NCBI RefSeq assembly: GCF_015218165.1
Contig: NZ_CP048659.1
Span: 186,001-250,000 of the forward strand
Length of the DNA: 64,000 nt
Reading direction: 5' to 3'
Source: Acinetobacter piscicola
GTDB taxonomy: Bacteria; Pseudomonadota; Gammaproteobacteria; Pseudomonadales; Moraxellaceae
The notes under the pieces were generated by a model. The model was not told the origin of the DNA. It searched no databases and was given only the letters and a program-made list of their open reading frames with translations. Shown here one piece after another: positions 27,314 through 36,059 of this stretch (position 1 is the stretch's first letter; each line of letters starts with the position of its first letter). Position numbers and translations under genes: made by a program.

Positions 27314-28594
27314 TTGGCTACTCCTTTTTGGTATAACGCAGCACTTGCGATCGTCAAACCTTTGTATCAATGGCGTATCAAAAAACGTGCGAGAGATTTG
27401 GCCGAATACCAACAGGAATATCTTGAGCGTTTTGGTCCCTTCCAAGCCGTGAAAAATACGCAGGCCATTTGGTTTCATTGTGTCTCTGTGGGTGAAACCA
27501 ATGCGGCACAACCGCTCATTGAACATTATTTACAACAAGGGCATGCAGTTTTAGTGACCAATACCACTAAGACAGGTCAAGCACGTGCCAAGTCATTATT
27601 TCTAAAAGCACCGTTTGAGTCACATTTCCAAGCGGTATATTTACCTGCAGATTTGAAAGATTTGGTTGCAGATTTTTATCGTAAATATCAACCGAAACTG
27701 CTTATTTTGGTTGAAACAGAACTTTGGCCAAATTTGATTGATCAAGCGAAGCAATTCAATGTGCCTTGCTTGTTGGTCAATGCTCGACTTTCGGAGAAAT
27801 CAGCCAAAGGCTATGGCAAAGTGCCGAGCTTGACGCGTTCAATGTTGCAAAAATTGGATGATGTTTTGGCACAAGATACAGCCACAGCACAACGTTTTAT
27901 TGCTTTAGGCTTAGCTAAAAATACCGCGAATGTGGTGGGCAGCATTAAGTTTGATATTTCAGCACCGCAAATATTTATTGAAAAAGCGCAACAGTTACAG
28001 CAGGAGTGGAATTTACGTGCTCGAAAAATCATTACTCTTGCCAGTACTCATTCTCCTGAAGAACAAAAATTACTCACTGCGTTAAAGCCATATTTGCAAC
28101 AACGACCTGAATTGTTGTGTGTGGTTGTACCTCGACATCCTGAACGTTTTGATGAGGTTTTTCAGGTTGCGCAAAGTTTGGGCTTAGAGACCCAGCGCCG
28201 TAGTTTAAGTGAAACGATTCAAGTCAATACTCAGGTCTACTTAGCAGACAGCATGGGTGAGTTATGGCAATGGTATGCGTTAAGCCAAGCCTGTTTTGTA
28301 GGGGGGTCTTTAAATGAGCCAGGCGGTGGACACAATATTTTAGAGCCGATGGCATTACATGTGCCGACTGTGATAGGTCCTCATTATTTTAATTTCCAAG
28401 TCATTGTCGATGATTTTTTACAGGCAGATGCCGTAAAAGTTGGTCAATCTGTCGAGGATGTCGTGGCTTTGCTGCTGCGTTGTATCGATGATACAGATTT
28501 TGAACAACAGCTTACTCAACATGCAGATCGTGTGTTGACTCAAAATAAAGGTTCTTTGCATAAGCATATTGCAGTGATTGATACCTATTTATGA
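27314..28594 (+). CDS. waaA: 3-deoxy-D-manno-octulosonic acid (Kdo) transferase
   Basis: A 426-residue GT-B glycosyltransferase that adds Kdo to lipid A precursor at the inner membrane. Typical segments are an N-terminal hydrophobic anchor (WYNAALAIVKPLYQW), WFHCVSVGETNAAQPLIE, TNTTKTGQARAKSLF, the strand LLILVETELWPNL, and the C-terminal FVGGSLNEPGGGHNILEPMA, where sugar nucleotide binds. The start is a TTG: an in-frame stop codon lies at 27296 and no ATG or GTG is available before the anchor. The ATG at 27300 is in another frame. rsmE overlaps its end by four bases (ATGA). Confidence 0.92.
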   Translation: MATPFWYNAALAIVKPLYQWRIKKRARDLAEYQQEYLERFGPFQAVKNTQAIWFHCVSVGETNAAQPLIEHYLQQGHAVLVTNTTKTGQARAKSLFLKAPFESHFQAVYLPADLKDLVADFYRKYQPKLLILVETELWPNLIDQAKQFNVPCLLVNARLSEKSAKGYGKVPSLTRSMLQKLDDVLAQDTATAQRFIALGLAKNTANVVGSIKFDISAPQIFIEKAQQLQQEWNLRARKIITLASTHSPEEQKLLTALKPYLQQRPELLCVVVPRHPERFDEVFQVAQSLGLETQRRSLSETIQVNTQVYLADSMGELWQWYALSQACFVGGSLNEPGGGHNILEPMALHVPTVIGPHYFNFQVIVDDFLQADAVKVGQSVEDVVALLLRCIDDTDFEQQLTQHADRVLTQNKGSLHKHIAVIDTYL

Positions 28595-29304
28595 ATATTG
28601 TGTTATTAGACCCACGACAAACCCAATCGGAAATGTGGACAATCACCTCTAAAAGACAACTAGAACATTTAAAGACGCATGTGGGTGTTCAGGTTGGAGA
28701 TACTTTAAAAGTCGGTATTCTTCAAGGAAAGCGTTATCTTACAGAGGTTGTGAGTATTGCGGAAAATGCAATTAAAATTCAGGCTATTCGAGAAGAAAGC
28801 GTTCCTGCTAAATTACCTGTGACCTTGATTGTCGCAATGCCAAGACCAAAAGTTTTGCGCCGTTTGATTATGGATGCAGTGACTTTGGGTGTAGAAAAAA
28901 TCATTCTTTTACATAGTTATCGGGTGGATAAAAGTTATTGGCAGACGCCTTTTTTACAACAACTTGAGCATTTTATTACACTAGGTTTAGAACAAGCAGG
29001 TGATACTCAACCTCCCCAAATTGAGCTGTATAAACGCTTTAAACCCTTTGTAGAAGATGTATTGCCGATGCTTATTCATGAGCAATGTCCTGCTTATGTG
29101 GCGCATCCTTATGTAGAACAAAAAATGCCTTTTGCGATTGATCATGCTTGTAGCATTGTGATTGGTCCTGAAGGTGGGTTTATTCCATATGAAATTGACT
29201 TGCTCATCAAAAACGGCTGCCAAGCTGTAAGCTTAGGCAACCGTATTATCCGTACTGAAACTGTGATTCCTTATGTTTTAGGACGCTTATTTAGCACGTG
29301 CTGA
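28591..29304 (+). CDS. rsmE: 16S rRNA (uracil-1498-N3) methyltransferase
   Basis: A 237-residue SPOUT-class methyltransferase. The N-terminal PUA-like domain is followed by the knotted SAM domain, with VIGPEGGFIPYEIDLL and SLGNRIIRTETVIPYVLG forming the cofactor knot. It methylates U1498 in helix 44 of 16S rRNA. Its ATG overlaps the waaA stop codon (ATGA), indicating translational coupling. The last 18 bases overlap the end of the convergent mechanosensitive channel gene. Confidence 0.93.
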   Translation: MNIVLLDPRQTQSEMWTITSKRQLEHLKTHVGVQVGDTLKVGILQGKRYLTEVVSIAENAIKIQAIREESVPAKLPVTLIVAMPRPKVLRRLIMDAVTLGVEKIILLHSYRVDKSYWQTPFLQQLEHFITLGLEQAGDTQPPQIELYKRFKPFVEDVLPMLIHEQCPAYVAHPYVEQKMPFAIDHACSIVIGPEGGFIPYEIDLLIKNGCQAVSLGNRIIRTETVIPYVLGRLFSTC

Positions 29305-30270
29305 TTCTTCTTCTGAGTTTTCGCCACGATAGACTTTAACTTCCTGTACAGGATATGGAATCGAAATACTATTTTCTGCAAAAGCCTGAATGACACGTTC
29401 TTGGACTTCACTGATCGATGCAGATGTTGTGGTTTCAGAGGTATTTACCCACCATTGCACTTTTAAATTGACTGAGAAATCTGCTAATGCTGCGACATTC
29501 ACACTAAATAAAGGCTGACTGAGAATGGTTTGATCATGATCCAAAATTTTCATGATAATGCTTTTGGCTTCTTGTACATTGTCCTCATAGCCAATTCCCA
29601 CCACAAACTCACAACGGCGGCGTGGGTAAGCGGTGTTCACCGTTACTGCACTGGTATATACCGTTGCATTAGGAATGACGATACGGCGACCATCAGGTGA
29701 TTGTAAAAAAGTTGCACGTATCTGAATATCTTCAACCGTTCCTTCCATATTATTGACCACAATCGTATCGCCAATTTTGAAAGGTTCACTGAGTAAAATC
29801 AAAATCCCTGATAGCATATTTTGGAAAATGTCTTTGAAGGCAAAACCAATCGCAACAGAACCAATACCCAATGCACTCATTAATTGACCTGGGGTAAAAC
29901 CTGGAATAGCGATGACCATCGCAATGAGGAAACCAAAGAAAATAATGAAGGTACTACCAACACGGTTGAGTACTAAAACTAAGTTTTGGCGGGTATATGA
30001 GCGATTTTCAAGGGTTTTACGTACGAAAAATTTAAAGACTTTTGACAAAAGCCAAAAAATCATCAGTACCACAAGCGCAATACAGAAATAAGGCACACGT
30101 TCCCAAAAACCATCCATAATTTTATCGATTGTGGTATAGGCATCATTATATTTCGCGGTGTGTTTAATCACTGTTTCTGCTGTTTTTTCACTAGCAGTAT
30201 GTAGCAATTGAGTGGTGTCTTGGGCAACATCACTAAGTTTGGTTGTTTCTTCAGCCACTTTAAAGTCCAA
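29287..30270 (-). CDS. Small-conductance mechanosensitive channel (MscS family)
   Basis: A protein of about 327 residues. An amphipathic N-terminal region precedes membrane helices; the pore-lining TM3 is GQLMSALGIGSVAIGFAFKDIFQNMLSG, with the Ala/Gly packing pattern of MscS. The beta domain has FKIGDTIVVNNMEGTVEDIQIRATFLQSPDGRRIVIPN, followed by the C-terminal cytosolic cage. It should vent solutes under hypo-osmotic shock. The start at 30270 is a TTG; a GTG at 30258 is also possible, with GGAC upstream. The DUF805 gene lies 89 bases upstream on the same strand. Confidence 0.88.
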   Translation of the reverse strand: MDFKVAEETTKLSDVAQDTTQLLHTASEKTAETVIKHTAKYNDAYTTIDKIMDGFWERVPYFCIALVVLMIFWLLSKVFKFFVRKTLENRSYTRQNLVLVLNRVGSTFIIFFGFLIAMVIAIPGFTPGQLMSALGIGSVAIGFAFKDIFQNMLSGILILLSEPFKIGDTIVVNNMEGTVEDIQIRATFLQSPDGRRIVIPNATVYTSAVTVNTAYPRRRCEFVVGIGYEDNVQEAKSIIMKILDHDQTILSQPLFSVNVAALADFSVNLKVQWWVNTSETTTSASISEVQERVIQAFAENSISIPYPVQEVKVYRGENSEEESARAK

Positions 30271-30359
30271 TAAAAAGTTGAGTGACTCTGCCTTGCATTG
30301 ACAAAATAAATGATCACAAGGCGAGTTTTGACAAGCAGTTAAATCACTGGGTTGTCAGG

Positions 30360-30941
30360 TTAGAAATAATCAGTACTGTGCTGAATGATTTCAGTTGGTT
30401 TCTCTAGGTCACCTGTTCCGACCAAATAGGAGATGGCACTGGCAGTTGCGATTAAACTGAATATGGTCAATAAGATCAGTGTCCATGCAATGATTTTTTC
30501 AATCACTGTGGCAGGGCGAGGATGTCCATAGCGATTATATGTCGCATCACCTTGAGCAAACAGTAAATACAGTGTAAAAAAGAAATTCACCACAGGTAAA
30601 AACAGCAGTAAACACAACCAGCCAGAATGATCACGATCATGTAAGCGACGAATAATGATCACAAAGTTAAAATAAATATACAACACAACAAGCAGACCAT
30701 AACTTATGCTACTCATCATGCCAAAAGTATTTAAAGCATGTTGATTTAATGACAACTGACTTAGGTTAAAAATGCCTAGTGCTAAACTGAGTGCAATGAC
30801 TGCTGCCAAAAAAATAAAATGTAGCAAACCATACCAAGCAATATAACTGAGACGATTAAAACGCCCTTGTGCTGTAGAGGGTGGGGCTGTGGGCACAGTA
30901 TTTTGCCGAGAAAAAAATGGGGCGCTATCTTGAGATGACAT
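30360..30941 (-). CDS. DUF805-family membrane protein
   Basis: A 193-residue protein. The DUF805 domain begins QGRFNRLSYIAWYGLLHF and includes FVIIIRRLHDRDHSGWLCLLLFLPVVNFFFTLYLLF, with its conserved RLHD and DxG. There are about four transmembrane segments. The family function is not established. The gene may be cotranscribed with the mscS-like gene. The upstream 290 bases separate it from acs on the other strand and hold both promoters. Confidence 0.87.
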   Translation of the reverse strand: MSSQDSAPFFSRQNTVPTAPPSTAQGRFNRLSYIAWYGLLHFIFLAAVIALSLALGIFNLSQLSLNQHALNTFGMMSSISYGLLVVLYIYFNFVIIIRRLHDRDHSGWLCLLLFLPVVNFFFTLYLLFAQGDATYNRYGHPRPATVIEKIIAWTLILLTIFSLIATASAISYLVGTGDLEKPTEIIQHSTDYF

Positions 30942-31231
30942 AGAGATTAACTTTTGAATACGTCTAGTAAGAAAGTGTAACGACTTAAAAAATATGCCTA
31001 AAGCATTTGTGAAATTATAAGATCAAAAAACGACAAAAAAGCTGATTTTTTTGAATGTTTTTGCAAATGATTTGTACAAACACCATCATTAAAGTGAACG
31101 CCTCGTCTACGACCAAAGCACTATTGTGATCTAAAATGCGCTATCGTAATACTGAATGTATGCAAGGAATAAAATCAAGAACGTAGGCATAGATCTCGAG
31201 ACGAGATGATTAGAAAATAAGGACGTATAAT

Positions 31232-33175
31232 ATGAATGAAGTGTATCCAGTACCAGAAAATTTTGTAAAAACTGCAAGAACCAATGAAAAACAATATTTT
31301 CAACGTTATCAAAAGTCTGTTGAAAATCCTGATCAGTTTTGGGCTGAGGCTGCGCAACAACTGGATTGGATCAAACCCTTTACCCAAGTTAAAAATACCC
31401 GTTATGACAAGGATAATTTCAAAATAGAATGGTTTGCAGATGGGCAACTCAATGTCAGTGAAAACTGTTTAGATCGGCATTTAAAAGTCCATCCACATAA
31501 ACCTGCAATTATCTGGGAAGGGGATCATCCTTCGCGACATAAAATTATTTCATTTGTAGAGCTGCATGATGAAGTTTGCCGCTTTGCTAATGTGCTCAAA
31601 AAGCATGGCGTAAAAAAAGGTGACCGTGTTGTGCTGTATATGCCAATGGTGCCTGAAACCACCATTGCAATGTTGGCATGTACGCGAATAGGTGCAGTAC
31701 ATTGTGTGGTATTTGGCGGTTTTTCCCCTGACTCTTTGGCAAGTCGCATTGAAGACAGTCAGGCAAAATTGGTGATCACGGCTGACTCAGGTTTACGCGG
31801 TGGTAAACCGATTCCAATCAAAGAAAATGTCAATGCAGCCTTAAATATCAAAGGGACAGAATCCGTTGAAACCGTGTTGACGGTGTATCGCACGGGTGAA
31901 CCGATTGAAATGAAAGAAGGGCGTGACCTGTGGTATCACATGGAAATTATGACCGTCACGGATGATTGTCCACCTGAACCCATGAATGCTGAAGATCCAT
32001 TATTTATCTTATATACATCAGGTTCGACAGGGAAACCGAAAGGTGTTTTACATACCACAGGTGGCTATTTAACCTATGTGAATTGTACCTTTCGTGAAAT
32101 TTTTGATATTAAACAAGATGATGTGTTTTGGTGTACTGCTGACGTTGGTTGGATCACAGGACATTCTTATGTGCTATATGGACCTTTATCCAATGGTACA
32201 ACCACATTGATCTCAGAAGGTGTGCCACAGTACCCAACATGGGCACGTACAGGACATATTGTTGATAAACACCATGTCACCATTTTATATACTGCACCGA
32301 CTGCCATTCGTGCCATGATGCGTGAAGGGGATGCGTATATTCGTGAAAGTGATCGTAGCAGTTTGCGCTTGCTTGGATCGGTCGGTGAGCCGATTAACCC
32401 TGAAGCATGGAATTGGTATTATACCGTCGTGGGCGAAAGTCGTTGTCCAATTGTGGATACATGGTGGCAAACTGAAACGGGTGGGATTCTGATTTCTCCT
32501 TTACCGGGTGCAACAGCATTGAAGCCAGGTTCTGCAACACGCCCATTTTTTGGTGTACAGCCTGCTTTGGTTGACGCTGACGGAAATGAACTTGAGGGCG
32601 AGGCAGAAGGTAATTTAATTATCAAGGATTCATGGCCGGGTCAAATGCGGACTATTTGGGGTGATCCTGAACGCTTTATTGAGGCATATTTCTCAACTTA
32701 TCCGGGCAGTTATTTCACTGGAGATGGTGCACGCCGTGACAAAGATGGTTATTATTGGATCACAGGACGTGTCGATGATGTATTAAATGTTTCAGGGCAT
32801 CGTTTGGGGACTGCTGAAATTGAAAGTGCATTAGTGGCACATGAGCTGGTTGCAGAAGCTGCTGTCGTGGGGATGCCACATGACATTAAAGGGCAAGGTG
32901 TGGCAGCTTATGTGACTTTACAAGCCGATGCAACTGAAACTGAAGAATTACGTAATGCGTTAGTAGCTTGGGTGCGTAAAGTCTTAGGCCCAGTAGCCAC
33001 ACCTGATGCGATTTATTGGGCACCTGCGCTGCCGAAAACCCGTTCAGGGAAAATTATGCGCCGTATTTTACGTAAAATTGCGGCGAATGAACTTGATAGT
33101 TTAGGTGATACATCGACTTTGGCTGACCCAAGTGTGGTGGATCAGTTGATTGCAGAAGTGAAAGCCAATCATTGA
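31232..33175 (+). CDS. acs: Acetyl-CoA synthetase
   Basis: A 647-residue AMP-forming ligase that converts acetate, ATP and CoA to acetyl-CoA. Motifs seen are the P-loop [21 protein letters not shown], the acetate pocket with [10 protein letters not shown], the hinge [22 protein letters not shown] and the catalytic lysine in [15 protein letters not shown], which in other bacteria is controlled by acetylation. Length matches E. coli Acs (652). AAGGA precedes the ATG. It stands alone as a transcription unit. Confidence 0.97.
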   Translation: MNEVYPVPENFVKTARTNEKQYFQRYQKSVENPDQFWAEAAQQLDWIKPFTQVKNTRYDKDNFKIEWFADGQLNVSENCLDRHLKVHPHKPAIIWEGDHPSRHKIISFVELHDEVCRFANVLKKHGVKKGDRVVLYMPMVPETTIAMLACTRIGAVHCVVFGGFSPDSLASRIEDSQAKLVITADSGLRGGKPIPIKENVNAALNIKGTESVETVLTVYRTGEPIEMKEGRDLWYHMEIMTVTDDCPPEPMNAEDPLFILYTSGSTGKPKGVLHTTGGYLTYVNCTFREIFDIKQDDVFWCTADVGWITGHSYVLYGPLSNGTTTLISEGVPQYPTWARTGHIVDKHHVTILYTAPTAIRAMMREGDAYIRESDRSSLRLLGSVGEPINPEAWNWYYTVVGESRCPIVDTWWQTETGGILISPLPGATALKPGSATRPFFGVQPALVDADGNELEGEAEGNLIIKDSWPGQMRTIWGDPERFIEAYFSTYPGSYFTGDGARRDKDGYYWITGRVDDVLNVSGHRLGTAEIESALVAHELVAEAAVVGMPHDIKGQGVAAYVTLQADATETEELRNALVAWVRKVLGPVATPDAIYWAPALPKTRSGKIMRRILRKIAANELDSLGDTSTLADPSVVDQLIAEVKANH

Positions 33176-33194
33176 TTTGAAGCCCTTGGTCTAT

Positions 33195-33215
33195 CCCTCT
33201 CCTACAGGGAGAGGG
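33195..33215. repeat. GC-rich inverted repeat downstream of acs
   Basis: An 8-bp perfect stem of alternating C/T against G/A (33195-33202 with 33208-33215) with a five-base loop. It is far richer in G and C than the region around it. It may act as the acs transcript terminator or be a copy of a small dispersed palindrome. No T tract follows. Confidence 0.55.
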
Positions 33216-33402
33216 GGATATGCAATAGATGATTTATGGTCTAATTCTGCTAAGCTTAAAGTTAAATCACGTTGTATATCAACGACGCTATTTTATATCC
33301 CGTTCAATGTTTCCAACATCATGTATAAGTACAGCAGGCATTGAGATAAAGCCATTCAGAATGATCTGCTAAGCTAAAAATATTAAAAATAAGGACCATC
33401 TC

Positions 33403-34581
33403 ATGAATGCTTTACATCCTCTGAATTTCACAGCACTAGAAATTGCGCAGCAACTTGCTCGCACGTTTGCAAAAACAGCTGCTGAGCGAGACAAAGCAGG
33501 CGGTAATGCCAAATTGGAACGGGATTTAATTCGTCAAAGTGGTTTATTGAGTTTGTCTATTCCTAAACAATATGGTGGGCAAGGTGCAGATTGGGCAACC
33601 ATTTTCCAAACTGTCCGCACCATTGCCCAAGTGGATAGTTCTGTAGCGCATATTTATGCTTTCCACCATTTACTCATTGCAACGGTACAGTTATTTGCAC
33701 AACCTACGCAATATGCAAAATGGTTTGAAGATACTGCAAAAAATAACCTGTTTTGGGGCAATACCTTAAACCCTTTAGACAGACGTACCAAAGCAACTCA
33801 AGTTTCAGAGCAAGAGTTTATTTTTCATGGCGATAAAAGCTTTTGTTCAGGTTCGATTGACTCAGATATTTTGCTTTGTTCAGGGTTTGATGAGGCGGGA
33901 AAATTATTGATTGGGGTGATTCCAACGGCACGTGAAGGCATCAGCTTTTTGGGTGATTGGAACAATATGGGACAACGCCAAACGGATAGTGGAACAAGTC
34001 ACTTCGAGCAAGTGAAAATTTCTAAAGATGAGTTATTGCTGAATCCTGGACCATTAAGTACTCCATACTCAAGTTTACGCCCTTTAATTGCTCAATTGAT
34101 CTTTGTGCATTTATTTTTAGGTGTAGCGGAAGGGGCTTTTGATATTGCCAAAGAAATGGTGCAAAGCCAAAAAGCATGGTCAAAATCCTTAGCAGAAAAT
34201 GCAGTGAATGATCCCTTTACTCAAAAGCATTTTGCAGAGTTTTATGTACAACTTGAAAGTGTACGTTTACTTGCCAATAAAGCGGTTGAAACTTTTCAAT
34301 CTGCTTGGGATATTGGAGAAGGTTTGAATGCTGAACAGCGAGGAGAAGTATCGATTGCCATTGCCACAGCGAAAATTGCAGCGACCAATACTTCATTGTT
34401 TGTGACACAAAATATTTTCCAAGTGATGGGTGCTCGGGCAACGACAGCAAAACTCAATTTAGATCGTTTTTGGCGTAATGTACGCACACAAACTTTGCAT
34501 GATCCGATTGATTATAAGTATCAAGAAGTTGGGGAATGGGTGTTGACAGGAAAAGTACCTGAGCCAAGTTTTTATTCTTAA
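33403..34581 (+). CDS. SfnB-like sulfur acquisition oxidoreductase (acyl-CoA dehydrogenase fold)
   Basis: A 392-residue acyl-CoA-dehydrogenase-fold protein: an N-terminal helical domain with LSIPKQYGGQGADWATIF, a beta domain with GDKSFCSGS and the strand LIGVIPTAREG, and a C-terminal bundle with TSLFVTQNIFQVMGARAT and NLDRFWRNVRTQTLHDP. The NVRTxTLHDP ending is that of the DszC/SfnB monooxygenase group rather than true dehydrogenases. Such enzymes use reduced flavin on organosulfur compounds. SfnG and MsuE genes follow on the opposite strand beyond an insertion element, which supports a sulfur role. AAGGA precedes the ATG. Confidence 0.8.
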   Translation: MNALHPLNFTALEIAQQLARTFAKTAAERDKAGGNAKLERDLIRQSGLLSLSIPKQYGGQGADWATIFQTVRTIAQVDSSVAHIYAFHHLLIATVQLFAQPTQYAKWFEDTAKNNLFWGNTLNPLDRRTKATQVSEQEFIFHGDKSFCSGSIDSDILLCSGFDEAGKLLIGVIPTAREGISFLGDWNNMGQRQTDSGTSHFEQVKISKDELLLNPGPLSTPYSSLRPLIAQLIFVHLFLGVAEGAFDIAKEMVQSQKAWSKSLAENAVNDPFTQKHFAEFYVQLESVRLLANKAVETFQSAWDIGEGLNAEQRGEVSIAIATAKIAATNTSLFVTQNIFQVMGARATTAKLNLDRFWRNVRTQTLHDPIDYKYQEVGEWVLTGKVPEPSFYS

Positions 34582-34603
34582 TGATAAAACTTGGATTCTC
34601 AAA

Positions 34604-34615
34604 TGAAGTGCAACA
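34604..34615 (+). repeat. Left terminal inverted repeat of the IS30-family element
   Basis: TGAAGTGCAACA, 23 bases after the SfnB-like stop codon. It is the exact reverse complement of the right end at 35612-35623. Confidence 0.75.
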
Positions 34616-34688
34616 GAGATTAAATTATTGGAAGGAAGCAAGATGAGCTAGCATTTTGCTTCCGACCGACCAAAGTCAAAGTTGCATC

Positions 34689-35636
34689 ATGAACTATACT
34701 CATCTTACTCAAGAAGAAAGATATCAGATTTCCACATTGTTACGTGAAGGTTTTTCTAAACGTTATATCGCCTGGAGGCTAAATCGTTCACCTTCCACTA
34801 TTTCTAGAGAAATAGCACGCAATCGAGCAAGGAATGGTTATTTCGCTCAACATGCCCATAAATTAGCTTGCAGACGGCATTGTCCTAATCCTAAAAGAAT
34901 CTCTCGAGAGGTTTGGGCACAAGTTATGGCTTACCTTGAACTTCAGTGGAGCCCCGAACAGATTGCTTCTCATGTTTCAGTCAGCCTGCATTCCATATAC
35001 AGGTTTATACAGCAGGATAAAAGCAGAGGTGGTGTGCTCTTCCGCAACTTACGTTTCAGAAATCAAAGAAAGAGAAAATATGGCTCCATTGAGACTCGTG
35101 GCCAACTGACAAACCGCAAAAGCATTCACGATCGACCTGCTGAGATTGAGCAGCGCTCCCGTTTCGGTGATTTGGAAATAGATACGATTGTTGGCAAGAA
35201 TCACCAACAATCCCTGGTTTCAATTGTAGATCGGAAGACAGGTTATCTTTGGCTGAAAAAGTGCAGCACGCGCAAGGCTGAGGAAGTTTGCCAGGCTACG
35301 ATCAGATTATTGGAACCGATCAAAGCACACCTAAAAACAATTACCGCGGACAATGGTAAAGAATTCAGCCTGCATGAGTATGCTGCTCAGGAATTAGATA
35401 TAGATTGGTATTTCGCTGATCCCTATAGCGCCTGGCAGCGTGGAACAAATGAAAATACGAATGGATTGATCAGACAATATATTAGAAAAGGCAGTGACTT
35501 GAATGACTATACGGATGCATATATTGCAGAAATTACTCAACGCTTGAATCATCGTCCAAGAAAAAGACTCGGCTTTAAAAGTCCGAGTCAGGTATTATGG
35601 CAACAACATGGTGTTGCACTTCAAATGCTAATCTAA
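34689..35636 (+). CDS. IS30-family transposase
   Basis: A 315-residue transposase from the ATG at 34689 (MNYTHLTQEERYQIS). A longer frame from a TTG at 34656 has no ribosome site. The N-terminal helix-turn-helix (YIAWRLNRSPSTISREIARN) is typical of IS30. The catalytic DDE residues are D165 (DLEIDTIVG), D221 (ITADNGKEF) and E255 (GTNENTNGL), with the 33-residue D-E spacing of the family. The coding frame crosses the right inverted repeat and ends at a TAA 11 bases beyond it, so the last codons and the stop are outside the apparent element end. It looks intact. Confidence 0.92.
   Translation: MNYTHLTQEERYQISTLLREGFSKRYIAWRLNRSPSTISREIARNRARNGYFAQHAHKLACRRHCPNPKRISREVWAQVMAYLELQWSPEQIASHVSVSLHSIYRFIQQDKSRGGVLFRNLRFRNQRKRKYGSIETRGQLTNRKSIHDRPAEIEQRSRFGDLEIDTIVGKNHQQSLVSIVDRKTGYLWLKKCSTRKAEEVCQATIRLLEPIKAHLKTITADNGKEFSLHEYAAQELDIDWYFADPYSAWQRGTNENTNGLIRQYIRKGSDLNDYTDAYIAEITQRLNHRPRKRLGFKSPSQVLWQQHGVALQMLI
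35612..35623 (-). repeat. Right terminal inverted repeat of the IS30-family element
   Basis: TGTTGCACTTCA, the reverse complement of the left end. It lies within the last codons of the transposase frame. Confidence 0.75.
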
Positions 35637-35710
35637 GAAATTAAAAAGCCTAGAGAATTTAAACTAGACATTACTTTGAAAGATTTTAGATTTATACACA
35701 CTAAATAAAA

Positions 35711-35932
35711 TTGCTATTAGATAAGACAAATTTATGTGAACGTGTCAAAAAATTGATAACTTCTTTGTATGCCCAAATGGTTTTACAGATATTTTTAGTC
35801 GTATTGACTCATGAAGGCTTTTTGGAAAATAAGTGTATTCATAAAGGGTGTGATAACTATTCTTTGAATGGAATAAAAATTTGCCTAAACCATTTTGGCT
35901 ATAAATTTGATTTAAAGGATGAAAGTTATTAA
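35711..35932 (+). CDS. Small protein or gene remnant with a CxxxxC...C..H zinc-knuckle-like motif
   Basis: A 73-codon frame starting with TTG and no evident ribosome site. The C-terminal half reads CIHKGCDNYSLNGIKICLNH, the spacing of small zinc modules (C-x4-C-x(n)-G-x-x-C-x2-H) common in phage and HNH-type proteins. The N-terminal half looks unrelated. It lies directly behind an insertion sequence in a 420-base stretch with no other gene, so it may be a remnant of a larger gene. I cannot assign a function. Confidence 0.35.
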   Translation: MLLDKTNLCERVKKLITSLYAQMVLQIFLVVLTHEGFLENKCIHKGCDNYSLNGIKICLNHFGYKFDLKDESY

Positions 35933-35984
35933 GACCATGATTTTATAAAAATAAATATCATTTAGGATTTTTTGATTAAAAAAA

Positions 35985-36010
35985 TCCCTCAAGCCGAGTC
36001 CTGAGGGATA
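35985..36010 (-). terminator. Terminator of the msuE-sfnG transcript
   Basis: An 8-bp perfect stem (35985-35992 with 36003-36010), followed on the minus strand by a T run. It lies 50 bases beyond the sfnG stop codon. Confidence 0.85.
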
Positions 36011-36059
36011 AAAACTGATGATCGATTAAAATAATTTATTGTGATTATTGACCCACACT

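Larger units (their letters stand above)
34604..35623 (+). mobile_element. IS30-family insertion sequence
   Basis: About 1,020 bases bounded by a perfect 12-bp inverted repeat (TGAAGTGCAACA at 34604-34615 and its complement at 35612-35623), with one transposase inside. The composition is less AT-rich than its surroundings. The dinucleotide AA borders both ends, so a 2-bp target duplication is possible but cannot be shown. It sits between the SfnB-like gene and the SfnG-MsuE pair, splitting the sulfur locus without breaking a recognisable gene. Confidence 0.8.

Noticed and set aside
34602..35626. Target-site duplication of the IS30-family element
   Set aside because: Only AA borders both ends in an AT-rich context, which could be chance.
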